Shown here piece after piece: positions 34,201 to 41,409 of a stretch of 64,000 nt of DNA; positions within the stretch are counted from its first letter, which is position 1, and every line of letters starts with the position of its first letter. The DNA lies in NCBI RefSeq assembly GCF_014648655.1, contig NZ_BMRN01000039.1:1-64000 (forward strand). The letters run 5' to 3'. The notes under the pieces are model-generated. The model did not search any database, had not been told where the DNA came from, and worked only from the letters and a program-made list of their open reading frames with translations. The DNA is from Streptomyces atratus. GTDB lineage: Bacteria > Actinomycetota > Actinomycetes > Streptomycetales > Streptomycetaceae. The position numbers were made by a program, and so were the translations under genes.

Positions 34201-34470
34201 GGTGTTGGCGGCGGCAAGTGCGGCGGGAGCGTCCGCGGTCGCCGGGTGCAGAGTGAGGCGGAGCCGGCCGGGGACCTGTGCGCGGGCGGCGGCGTCGGCG
34301 GCGTTCTGGGCCAGCTCGACGACGAGGCGGTCGCGGTAGCCGCCGAGCGCGAGGTCCTCCTCGGCGTTGGCGTCCTCACGGAATCTGGCAGGGCCGGCGC
34401 CCCAGGCGTCGAGCACGCCGCGTCGCAGCCGTGCGGTCCCGAACGGGTCGGCCCCCTCGGTCGCATTCAT
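31264..34470 (-). CDS. Large sacsin-type HATPase protein
   Basis: A 1,068-residue protein. Residues 1-180 are a GHKL (Hsp90-like) ATP-binding domain: VVELAQNAADAA supplies the N-box Glu and Asn, and AVGRFGVGFAAVLAV the glycine lid, as in the N-terminal sacsin repeat. The remaining 880 residues are mixed alpha/beta without known motifs and without membrane segments. ATG 34470 is chosen; a GTG two codons upstream is also possible. It probably acts as an ATP-dependent chaperone-like factor. Its conserved neighbour is DUF3027. Substrate unknown. Confidence 0.82.
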   Translation of the reverse strand: MNATEGADPFGTARLRRGVLDAWGAGPARFREDANAEEDLALGGYRDRLVVELAQNAADAAARAQVPGRLRLTLHPATADAPAALAAANTGAPLDATGVESLSTLRASAKREGHEGAVGRFGVGFAAVLAVSDEPAVVGRHGGVRWSLAEARDLAARTAVASPGLGDELRRRDGHVPLLRLPLPAEGTAPDGYDTVVVLPLRDGGAEDLVVRLLDAVDDALLLTLRGLDEIVIETPDTVRTLRRSQHGPYTHVEDSAHGTHRWRTVTRHGPVEPALLADRPREERLRPHWSVTWAVPVDTEGAPVRPRTVPVVHAPTPTDEPLGIPALLIASLPLDTARRHFAPGPLTDFLVQRAADAYAELLADWQPVSIDTIDLVPGPLGKGELDGALRGAILERLPRVAFLEPAAPRDATTEMDRWDTWDAQADGIRETATTALRPIEAEVLEGVGAETVRVLAEVLPCLLPAGLERRSELRTLGIARVPLTEAIDRLAGLERDPGWWRRLYDSLSGIDPDRLSGLPVPLAGTPEAQEAATPTAPRTAIGPRQVLLPFPDALTGPVLGRLARLGLKVAHPDAAHPLLEKLGALPATPRAVLTTPQVRAAVAGSLDAGEIWDEDALDAEELAETVLTLVRDAELAPGDEPWLGALALPDEDGEPAPAGELVLPGSPFAAIMREGELALCDQELTDRWGEQPLTACGVLATFALVRATDVVLDPDELEPREGDFAEPDDAGLLDAVDVWCEDILDQLPDTVVPPVATELVAVRDLDLVDDGAWPQALALLAQPPLRDALTQPVRVLLPDGTTQSVRPYTAWWLRDHPVLDGRRPAGLRSAGGDPRLAGLYDSADATGFDDAQVLRALGVRTSVTALLDEPGGAAELLGRLADGDRVVDPVQLHSLYTALADLDPEQVTLPDELRAVVDGEVRVVDAADAVIADAPDLLPLAGGLPLLPVTSTRAADLAELFQVSRLGESVEAEVTTEGEEHQVPDSVRVLLGAGTPDVYIEHGELRAGGVELDWRRTPDGTVHAATLEGVAAGLAWAAGQWPRRFEVAALLEDPSRTEELARDRWFD

Positions 34471-34622
34471 GCTCACGCTCTGACTCCGCTCTCTCCGGTT
34501 ACGCGTTGCCCGTGCCGCCAGTGTGCGCCTGAAGGTACCGGGTCCTCTCGCCGGACGGGGGGCGGTGTCTGCGGGGTGACCCACGGCAGGCCGGATTCTG
34601 CCGCACCGCACACCACCGCTCA

Positions 34623-34785
34623 GGTTCCGTCCTCGAACGCCGGACGGGCTGGGGCGTGCGAAATCAAGCCCGTCGAGGGGGTCCCCCCATGCCCTCAAGG
34701 CCATGGGGGAGATTGAGGACAAAGCGGTTCGCCGGGCGGGCCCACAGGCACGTCTCAAGCCCGTCCGGCGTTCGAGGACGGAACC
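34623..34785. repeat. Perfect 28-base inverted repeat in the intergenic region
   Basis: Bases 34623-34650 and 34758-34785 are exact reverse complements with 107 bases between them. The core (CCGTCCTCGAACGCCGGACG) recurs in altered form at 54268 and 62805, so this is a dispersed intergenic repeat. The surrounding 34471-34846 stretch contains no gene; the spacer also has CCCCCATGCC with GGCCATGGGGG pairing. Confidence 0.8.
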
Positions 34786-34846
34786 GGTTCGCGGGGCGGG
34801 CCCGCAGGTTCGATGGCCGGGCGCGCCGGGGAAACCCCGGCCCCGC

Positions 34847-35782
34847 TCAGGAGTGACCGAGGTCCTCCGTAGGGCCGTCCGGTTCCGCCGGGACCGAGCC
34901 CGAGTCCCGCGCCGGACGCAACGGATACTCGTCCACCTGCATCGTGTCCAGCGCATGCGGCGCCGGCTTCGGCGGCTTCGGCATCACCGCCGCCTCCGAA
35001 TGCCCACCGCACCCGTACGACAGCGACACCACATGCCCGTCCGCCGGACCGAACTCGTTCGCACACACCCCGAACGCCTGCTTCAGCGAACCCGCCAACG
35101 GCACCAGGAACGCACAGGTGACACAGGACGCCGGAGCAGCCTGAGCCATCGGCGTCTTCGCGCCGAACGCCTCGTCCCACCGGTCGGCCGCCGTGTGCAG
35201 CCCGTACCGCGAGAGCACCCGCGCCCGGCGCATACCGAGCTCCTCCGCGACCGCCGAGATCGAGCCCCGGCTCGTCGTCGCGGGGTGCGTCGTCAGCTCC
35301 GCGTCCTCCGCGTCGACGAGGTCGGCCATCTCCTGGGACACCTCGGAGACCGCGGAGTTCGGCGGCGGCTCCTCCTCGCCGGTGTAGCCGGGCTCCAGAC
35401 GGAGGTCGTCCGCCTCGGTCGGCAGCAGATCGCCGGGCCCCATGTCCCCGGGACGCAGCCGCTCGCTCCACGGCACCCACTCCGGGGCGAGGATCGCGTC
35501 GCTGCCGGGCAGCAGCACCGTCTCGTCGAGGGTGACGTTCTTCGCGCGGGACGCCCGGGCGACGGTCACCGCCCAACGCCAGCCCCGGTAGCCCGGCTCC
35601 TCGCACTCGAAGAAGTGCGTGACGACCCGGTCCCCCTCGGAGACCACGGCCACATGCTCACCGACGACCCCCGGCGCGGCTGCTTCCTCGGCCGCCGCGC
35701 GGGCGAGGTCCACCGCCTCGGCGCACAGACGGTCGGGAACAGGGGTACGGGCCGTACGGCTTCGCGTCGTCACAGCACTCAC
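34847..35782 (-). CDS. DUF3027 protein
   Basis: A 311-residue cytoplasmic protein matching DUF3027. It contains CEEPGYRGWRWAVTVARA, the motif WVPWSERLRPGDMGPGD and a late Cys cluster (CVTCAFLVP, then GVCANEFGPADG and SYGCGGHSEA) that may bind zinc. The family is restricted to actinobacteria as I recall. It lies downstream of the large ATPase's repeat region on the same strand. Function unknown. Confidence 0.85.
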   Translation of the reverse strand: MSAVTTRSRTARTPVPDRLCAEAVDLARAAAEEAAAPGVVGEHVAVVSEGDRVVTHFFECEEPGYRGWRWAVTVARASRAKNVTLDETVLLPGSDAILAPEWVPWSERLRPGDMGPGDLLPTEADDLRLEPGYTGEEEPPPNSAVSEVSQEMADLVDAEDAELTTHPATTSRGSISAVAEELGMRRARVLSRYGLHTAADRWDEAFGAKTPMAQAAPASCVTCAFLVPLAGSLKQAFGVCANEFGPADGHVVSLSYGCGGHSEAAVMPKPPKPAPHALDTMQVDEYPLRPARDSGSVPAEPDGPTEDLGHS

Positions 35783-36215
35783 AGGTCTCGCTTCTCTCCT
35801 ACGCCAGTCTCACGAGCGCGCCAGCACATCCATCGATTTCGGCCATGACGGATGCGGGCGGAGCGGACCTGAGGGCCGCGTCGACGTCCACACCCGTTGT
35901 GCCTGCCTCGGGCGCACCTTCTGCTATCCATTCTGCGGGATCGCCGATAGGCGCGCGGCCGAGAACAACCGCCGGTGGCGCGCTACGCACGCTACCCTCT
36001 CCGCCGCCCCCCGCCCACCTGCCCGTCCCAATCAAGGCCGTATCCGGCGCCGTGGCCCGTGCAAAGTCCGCCTCGGAACCGTCACAATCGCCCGCCGGCC
36101 CGGTCCGGGCAGGCCGTGCCCGGACCGGGCGGACCACTGACCCGACAGGGCGGAGTGCACCGTGCCTCGCGCCGATCCCGGTTCGCCACCGCCGTGACTG
36201 GGGCACTATGACGAA
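35783..36215. other. 433-base divergent intergenic region
   Basis: It separates DUF3027 (minus) and an MFS gene (plus). A plus-strand frame 35845-36219 starts at ATG and overlaps the MFS start by four bases, but its product is Pro/Ala/Arg-rich low complexity without a good ribosome site, so I do not call it. GGTCCGGGCAGGCC and GTGCCCGGACCGGG near 36105-36130 can form a hairpin. Confidence 0.3.
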
Positions 36216-37628
36216 GTGACTTCCGCCCGGTCGCACAAGGATTCCGGCCCGCTCCGCAGGACGGGCCGGACGATCGGTCATGCCCTCCACGCCCCGTTCA
36301 CCGGCACCGCGAGAGGAATCCGGAAGGCGACGCACGCCCACGGCGCCGGGGAGTCCGGTCTCGGCAAACTGATCGAACTGCACGCCGTGAACGGCGCGGG
36401 CGATGTGATGATCACGGTCGCGCTCGCCTCGACGGTTTTCTTCTCCGTACCGACGGACGAGGCCCGCGGCCGCGTCGCCCTCTACCTCGCCGTCACCATG
36501 GCGCCCTTCACCCTCCTCGCGCCCGTGATCGGCCCGCTCCTGGACCATCTTCCGCACGGCCGCCGCGCCGCGATGGCCGGTGCGATGCTGGCCCGTGCGG
36601 TGCTCGCGCTCACCATGGCGGGCGCGGTCGCCACCGGCGGCCTGGAGCTGTATCCGGCCGCGCTGGGCGTCCTGGTCTGCTCGAAGGCGTACGGAGTCGT
36701 ACGCAGCGCTGTCGTGCCGCGTCTGCTGCCACCCCGCTTCTCCCTGGTGAAGGCGAACTCCCGGGTCACCCTGGCCGGGCTCCTGGCGACCGGGGTCGCC
36801 GCCCCGATCGGGGCGGGGCTGCACACCATCGGGTCCGCGTGGCCGCTGTACGGCGCGTGCGTGATCTTCATCGGAGGGGCCGTCCTCGCCTTCACGCTGC
36901 CGCACAAGGTCGACTCCTCGAAGGGCGAGCGGAAGGCCCAGCTGGTGCCGCCGTACGGCGTGACGGCCCCCCGGCCCGAACCGAAGAGGAACGGGAAGGC
37001 GAGGGGCCGCGAGAAGAACGGCGAGAAGCGGCCGGGGCTGCGGTCCGTGGGGCCGTCCGTACTCAACGGGCTCCAGGCCAACACCGCGCACCGCGCGCTC
37101 TCCGGCTTCCTGATCTTCTTCCTGGCGTTCCTGCTGCGCGAACAGCCGCTCGCCGGGCAGAGCGCCGCCGTCTCGCTCGGCATCGTCGGTGTGGCGGCCG
37201 GTGTCGGCAACGCGCTCGGTACGGCGGTCGGCTCCTGGCTCCGGGCCCGCGGCCCCGAAGTGATCGTCGCCTCGGTGCTGGCCCTGGCCCTGGGCGTCGC
37301 CGTGCTCGCCGCGCTCTTCTTCAGCACCGTCATGGTCACCGCGCTCAGCGCGACGGCGGGCTTCACCCAGGCCCTGTCGAAGCTCTCGCTGGACGCGATG
37401 ATCCAGCGCGACGTGCCCGAAGAGGTACGGACATCCGCGTTCGCCCGGTCCGAGACAGTGCTCCAGATGGCGTGGGTGATCGGCGGCGGCATCGGCATCG
37501 CCCTCCCCCTCAACGGCGTACTGGGCATGTCGGTCGCCTCGGGCATCCTCACCCTGGGCGCCGCCACGTCCGTACGGGGGCTGCTGAGCGCCGCGCGACG
37601 CGGCTCGCCGCACCCCCGCGTGGCATGA
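36216..37628 (+). CDS. MFS transporter
   Basis: A 470-residue membrane protein starting at GTG 36216. About 12 hydrophobic segments are split by a basic cytoplasmic loop (residues 240-275: KRNGKARGREKNGEKRPG). It has LLDHLPHGRRAAMA in place of the usual loop 2-3 motif and a conserved LQANTAHRALSGFLIFFLAF. It is followed within 27 bases by the DUF2771 lipoprotein and the menaquinone genes, a gene order I recall from other Streptomyces. The substrate is unknown. Confidence 0.82.
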   Translation: MTSARSHKDSGPLRRTGRTIGHALHAPFTGTARGIRKATHAHGAGESGLGKLIELHAVNGAGDVMITVALASTVFFSVPTDEARGRVALYLAVTMAPFTLLAPVIGPLLDHLPHGRRAAMAGAMLARAVLALTMAGAVATGGLELYPAALGVLVCSKAYGVVRSAVVPRLLPPRFSLVKANSRVTLAGLLATGVAAPIGAGLHTIGSAWPLYGACVIFIGGAVLAFTLPHKVDSSKGERKAQLVPPYGVTAPRPEPKRNGKARGREKNGEKRPGLRSVGPSVLNGLQANTAHRALSGFLIFFLAFLLREQPLAGQSAAVSLGIVGVAAGVGNALGTAVGSWLRARGPEVIVASVLALALGVAVLAALFFSTVMVTALSATAGFTQALSKLSLDAMIQRDVPEEVRTSAFARSETVLQMAWVIGGGIGIALPLNGVLGMSVASGILTLGAATSVRGLLSAARRGSPHPRVA

Positions 37629-37655
37629 GCCGGAGCGACCGATAGCCTTCGGCCC

Positions 37656-38138
37656 ATGACCGTTGCGTTCTTCTCCGGTAAGGGCCGTCGAATCGGCGTC
37701 GCTCTTGGTGCCGTGTCCGCGGGACTCCTTGTCCTCTCCGCCTGCGACAAGCCGACCCCGCTCGCGACCGTAACGGTCGGCGGCGACACGGTGAGCACCG
37801 AGGCGTCCTGCTACAACGACGGCAATGCCCTCAAGGCGTCCGACATCCAGGACTGCCTCAACAAGAAGGCTCAGAAGACCGTCGAGGTCGCGATGGACGA
37901 CAAGGTCCGCTTCGGCGTCGACCCGGAGATCGCGGACAACGGCTGGACGCTGTTCATCAACGGCCAGCAGGCCGAGCAGGAGCCGTACAAGAAGACCTAC
38001 CGGTCCATCCCGGGCAGCGCCTTCTTCTCCAGCCAGACCGGCGAGACCGTGAGCAACAAGACACAGATCAGCATCGTGGAGACCAAGGGCAAGAAGCTCA
38101 CCGGCGTCTGGCACTTCGAGCTGAAGAAGACCTCCTGA
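37656..38138 (+). CDS. DUF2771 lipoprotein
   Basis: A 160-residue exported lipoprotein. After a basic start and hydrophobic segment the lipobox LSAC (Cys near residue 30) predicts lipid anchoring on the outer face of the membrane. The rest fits DUF2771, with ACDKPTPLATVTVGGDTVST after the Cys and two further cysteines (SCYNDG, DCLNKK). It lies between the MFS gene and mqnB, 40 bases before the latter. Role unknown. Confidence 0.85.
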   Translation: MTVAFFSGKGRRIGVALGAVSAGLLVLSACDKPTPLATVTVGGDTVSTEASCYNDGNALKASDIQDCLNKKAQKTVEVAMDDKVRFGVDPEIADNGWTLFINGQQAEQEPYKKTYRSIPGSAFFSSQTGETVSNKTQISIVETKGKKLTGVWHFELKKTS

Positions 38139-38178
38139 CCTGCTTCCCTCCCCCTCCTGACCTCGGAGGATCCGCCCC

Positions 38179-38901
38179 GTGCGTGTGCTCGTCGTGACCG
38201 CTGTCCCAGCAGAACGGGACGCGGTCACGCGTGCGTTCGGGGACGTGTCCGAGGTGGCCGTGCGCGAGGTGCCGGGCGCGCGGCTCCACCGTGTCGACGC
38301 CCCCGGCGGCTGCGGCGTCGTCGATGTCCTCGCGGGCGGTGCCGGACCGGCCGCCGCGGCCGCCTCGACGGCTTTCGGCCTCGTCTCCGGGCCGTACGAC
38401 CTTGTCGTCTCGGCCGGAATCGGTGGCGGATTCACGCCCGTGGCGCCGGTCGGCTCGCTCGTCGTCGCGAACGGCATCGTCGCCGCCGATCTGGGCGCCG
38501 AGACCCCCGAGGGCTTCGTGCCCGTCACCGGTCTGGGCTTCGGCCGCGACCGGCATCTCCCGCCCCGGTCGCTGGTGCGGGACGTGGCCGCCGCCACCGG
38601 CGCGCTCAGCGGCGAGATCCTCACCGTCTCCACCGTGACCGGCAGCGCCGAGCGCGCCGCCGCCCTGCTGGCCGCGCACCCTCGGGCCGCTGCCGAGGCC
38701 ATGGAGGGCTTCGGTGTCGCCGAGGCCGCCGAACGCACGGGCGTACCGGTGCTGGAACTGAGGGCGGTCTCGAACGCCGTCGGCCCGCGCGACCGGGACG
38801 CCTGGCGCATCGGCGACGCGCTGGCCGCACTCACCGGGGCGTTCGGGAAGCTCATCCCTGTACTGGAAGGTTGGACCCACCATGAACGACACGACTCGTA
38901 G
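38179..38901 (+). CDS. mqnB: Futalosine hydrolase
   Basis: A 240-residue nucleoside-phosphorylase-fold enzyme that cleaves futalosine to dehypoxanthine futalosine in the alternative menaquinone pathway. Family marks are VSAGIGGGFTPVAPVGSLVV, the AEAMEGFGVA active-site segment and ELRAVSNAVGPRDRDAW. GTG 38179 follows CGGAGGA. It overlaps mqnD by 20 bases, so the two are translationally coupled. This is the Streptomyces arrangement (mqnB-mqnD) known from S. coelicolor. Confidence 0.93.
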   Translation: MRVLVVTAVPAERDAVTRAFGDVSEVAVREVPGARLHRVDAPGGCGVVDVLAGGAGPAAAAASTAFGLVSGPYDLVVSAGIGGGFTPVAPVGSLVVANGIVAADLGAETPEGFVPVTGLGFGRDRHLPPRSLVRDVAAATGALSGEILTVSTVTGSAERAAALLAAHPRAAAEAMEGFGVAEAAERTGVPVLELRAVSNAVGPRDRDAWRIGDALAALTGAFGKLIPVLEGWTHHERHDS

Positions 38902-39748
38902 CCCGTCGCATCCGTTGAACATCGCCTTCTCTCCGTGCCCGAACGACACCTTCGTCTTCGACGCCTGGGCGCACGGAAGGGTCCCCGGCGCGCCCGCCCT
39001 CGATGTCACCTTCGCCGACATCGACATCACCAACGGCATGGCCGAGCGCGGCGAGCTCGACGTGCTCAAGGTTTCGTACGCGGTGCTGCCCTGGGTGCTC
39101 GACGAGTACGCGCTGCTGCCGTGCGGCGGGGCGCTGGGGCGGGGCTGCGGACCGCTCGTCCTCACGAAGGAGGCGGGCACGGATCTGACGGGCAGGACCG
39201 TCGCCGTGCCGAGTGAGCGCTCCACGGCTTATCTGCTGTTCCGGCTCTGGGCTGCGGAAGTGGTGCCGGGCGGGGTCGGCGAGATCGTCGTCATGCCGTT
39301 CGACGAGATCATGCCCGCCGTGCGCGACGGGAAGGTGGACGCCGGTCTCGTCATCCACGAGGCCCGTTTCACGTACCAGAACTACGGGCTGCACAACCTC
39401 GCGGACATGGGCCGGCACTGGGAGGAGACGACCGGGCTGCCGATCCCGCTCGGCGCGATCATCGCCAAGCGGTCGCTGGGCGCAAAGACGCTGGAGCTGC
39501 TCGCCGAGTCGGTGCGCACCTCGGTACGGATGGCCTGGGACGACCCTCAGGCGTCACGGCCCTACGTGCTGGAGCACGCGCAGGAGATGGACCCGGCCGT
39601 GGCGGACCAGCACATCGGGCTGTACGTCAACGAGTTCACCGCCGACCTCGGCGAGGACGGCTACGCGGCGATCCGCGGACTGCTGACCCGCGCCGCGGCC
39701 GAGGGGCTGGTACCGCCCCTCGGCCCGGATGCGCTGTCGTTCGTCTGA
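38882..39748 (+). CDS. mqnD: 1,4-dihydroxy-6-naphthoate synthase
   Basis: A 288-residue periplasmic-binding-protein-fold enzyme of the futalosine pathway, converting the cyclic intermediate to 1,4-dihydroxy-6-naphthoate. It begins NIAFSPCPNDTFVFDAWAHG, diagnostic of MqnD, and has VPSERSTAYLLFRLW and VIHEARFTYQNYGL. ATG 38882 lies inside the end of mqnB with GGAAGG upstream. Cytoplasmic. The other pathway genes (mqnA, mqnC) are not in this window. Confidence 0.93.
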   Translation: MNDTTRSPSHPLNIAFSPCPNDTFVFDAWAHGRVPGAPALDVTFADIDITNGMAERGELDVLKVSYAVLPWVLDEYALLPCGGALGRGCGPLVLTKEAGTDLTGRTVAVPSERSTAYLLFRLWAAEVVPGGVGEIVVMPFDEIMPAVRDGKVDAGLVIHEARFTYQNYGLHNLADMGRHWEETTGLPIPLGAIIAKRSLGAKTLELLAESVRTSVRMAWDDPQASRPYVLEHAQEMDPAVADQHIGLYVNEFTADLGEDGYAAIRGLLTRAAAEGLVPPLGPDALSFV

Positions 39749-39768
39749 GATCAGCCGGGAGGCCGGGG

Positions 39769-40161
39769 TCAGACGTCGAGCTGATCGGCGACCGCGCGCA
39801 GCAGGCCACCGATCTTCTTACCGGCCGCCTTGTCGGGGTAGCGGCCGCGCTCCAGCATCGGCGTGATGTTCTCCAGCAGGGTGGTCAGGTCCTGCACGAT
39901 GGACGCGAGCTCGTCCGGCTTGCGGCGCTGCGCGGCCGCGACGGACGGGGTCGGGTCCAGGACCGCCACCGAGAGCGCCTGGTCTCCGCGCTGACCTGCG
40001 ACGACGCCGAATTCGACGCGCTGGCCGGGCTTGAGTGCGTCGACGCCGTCGGGAAGCACCGAGGAGTGCACGAAGACGTCACCGCCGTCGTCGCGGGAGA
40101 GGAAGCCGAAGCCCTTCTCGCTGTTGAACCATTTGACCTTGCCAGTCGGCAAAGCACGCAC
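39769..40161 (-). CDS. Cold-shock domain protein with C-terminal extension
   Basis: A 130-residue protein. Residues 5-68 are a cold-shock domain with RNP1 (KGFGFL) and RNP2 (DVFVHSS) that binds single-stranded nucleic acid. The extra C-terminal 60 residues form a helical region (ELASIVQDLTTLLENITPML) absent from ordinary CspA proteins. GTG 40161 has GAGATGGGG upstream. It is convergent with mqnD, as in related genomes. Confidence 0.9.
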   Translation of the reverse strand: MRALPTGKVKWFNSEKGFGFLSRDDGGDVFVHSSVLPDGVDALKPGQRVEFGVVAGQRGDQALSVAVLDPTPSVAAAQRRKPDELASIVQDLTTLLENITPMLERGRYPDKAAGKKIGGLLRAVADQLDV

Positions 40162-40373
40162 CCCATCTCAACCCGTATGCAACCTGTATGCCGGAACAAG
40201 CCTCAGCAGGTCAGGCTATCCAGTGGTGGTGCTCCCCTGCTGGCAGAAGCCTCCCCAGGTGAAGTACCCCTCGTCAAGCCTGGTCATCCGGACTGCTGTC
40301 CAGAAACGGTGCATGTCTTTGCGCGCCGCATGCCGTGGGGTGGGTCGCCCGGGTCGGGAACTACCCTGGCGGG

Positions 40374-40598
40374 GTGAGCACTACTCCTTCTGGCGCAGGT
40401 GACCGGCTCGTCCGGATCGGCGCGATCGTCTTCTTCATCGGCGCACTGGCCACGATGGCCACGATGGCCCCGCTGTTCCTCGGAACCCATCCGCTTCCGT
40501 CCATCGCGTGGTCGCTGTGCATGCTGATGGGGGTCGGCTTCCTGATCGCCGCGGCAGGCGTGGTGCGCTCGGTGCGGGCGGGGGCGCCGAAGCGGTAG
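40374..40598 (+). CDS. Small two-helix membrane protein, 74 aa
   Basis: Starting at GTG 40374 the product is STTPSGAGDRLVRIGAIVFF followed by two hydrophobic helices (about 15-35 and 42-62) and a basic tail (VRSVRAGAPKR). The frame extends a few codons upstream, but this start fits the pattern of similar Streptomyces proteins. It is divergent from the cold-shock gene. Function unknown. Confidence 0.7.
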   Translation: MSTTPSGAGDRLVRIGAIVFFIGALATMATMAPLFLGTHPLPSIAWSLCMLMGVGFLIAAAGVVRSVRAGAPKR

Positions 40599-41005
40599 GG
40601 CCGCGGGGCGCCCAGCGGGCCGTATCGGCCTCGCGCCGGACGGGCTCGGTCTTCGGCGCGGGCCCGGCTCCGGACGGGATTGAGCTTGCCCAGGCCTGGC
40701 ACTCACGGACCTCTTGCCGACCGCAAACACTGCTGAGTCCCGCCCTATTGCCGTCCGACCCCCGCCTCACAGGACAGCAACAGGACCAAAAAGGGGGCAG
40801 CACAAGCCGCCCATCCAGCGATGTTTCTCGATCGCCACGCAGCCCGGCAACAACGCTGCGCGCCCACCACAACAGGCATTTGGCCTGAAATGCATTGCAA
40901 ACGCTACGAGCACCTTGATACAGATGAAGATCCTGTTGTCAGTGGCACGCGTGTTGCCGGACGCAGTTGACGAGACGTATCAGCCGGGGGATGCAGGGGG
41001 GCGGC
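40599..41005. other. Gene-free stretch with lower GC
   Basis: About 400 bases before the toxin cassette. From about 40780 onward the sequence is clearly less GC-rich than its surroundings. It contains a short dyad GCATTTGGCCTGAAATGC (near 40876-40893) and TTGATACAG that could belong to a promoter for the cassette. No gene is supported. Confidence 0.35.
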
Positions 41006-41404
41006 ATGACGGGGTGGGACATCAGGCCGAGCGGGGTGGAGTCCGTTCTGTCGTTGGTGGGGCTGGCGGCCGAGGACCTGAGCAAGGACGTCAGGGGCTA
41101 CGGCGAGAGCGTGGAGGACGCCGCACTGCACGCGGGGACGATCAGTGGGCCGTACTGCGGTGAGGCACCTGCGGGGCCGGTCGGGGCTGCGGTGGCGAAC
41201 TTCGTCGCCGACACCCAGCAGCGGATCAGGTTCATGGCCGCCCGGACGAAGAAGTCGATGGACGGCACGGTCGAGGCCGTCACCGAGTACATCGAGGGTG
41301 ACCTCGCCATGGCCGCCCAGGCCCAGCGCGACGCGGCCAAGGCACCCACCCCTGCCGAGATCAGGGCGGTCGGGCAGAAGCCCGGCCACCGGGGCGGGGA
41401 GTAG
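41006..41404 (+). CDS. DUF6507 protein, type VII secretion-associated
   Basis: A 132-residue helical protein opening TGWDIRPSGVESVLSLVGLA, the mark of DUF6507, a small family found beside Streptomyces polymorphic toxins. It is WXG100-like in length and helical content and may be the toxin's secretion partner. ATG 41006 follows GGGGGG. The toxin gene starts six bases after its stop, so they share a transcript. Confidence 0.78.
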   Translation: MTGWDIRPSGVESVLSLVGLAAEDLSKDVRGYGESVEDAALHAGTISGPYCGEAPAGPVGAAVANFVADTQQRIRFMAARTKKSMDGTVEAVTEYIEGDLAMAAQAQRDAAKAPTPAEIRAVGQKPGHRGGE

Positions 41405-41409
41405 CCGGC

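Noticed and set aside
31189-34716. Open plus-strand frame of about 1,175 codons
   Set aside because: It lies antisense to the sacsin-type ATPase, has Gly/Arg/Val-rich low-information sequence and no domain; third-position GC bias of the real gene keeps the opposite frame open.
35845-36219. Plus-strand frame overlapping the MFS start by four bases
   Set aside because: The overlap looks operon-like, but the product is Pro/Ala/Arg/Thr low complexity and no ribosome site precedes the ATG.
40876-40893. Dyad GCATTTGGCCTGAAATGC as an operator
   Set aside because: Only six-base arms, far from any start and no known family match; mentioned only as part of the gene-free stretch.
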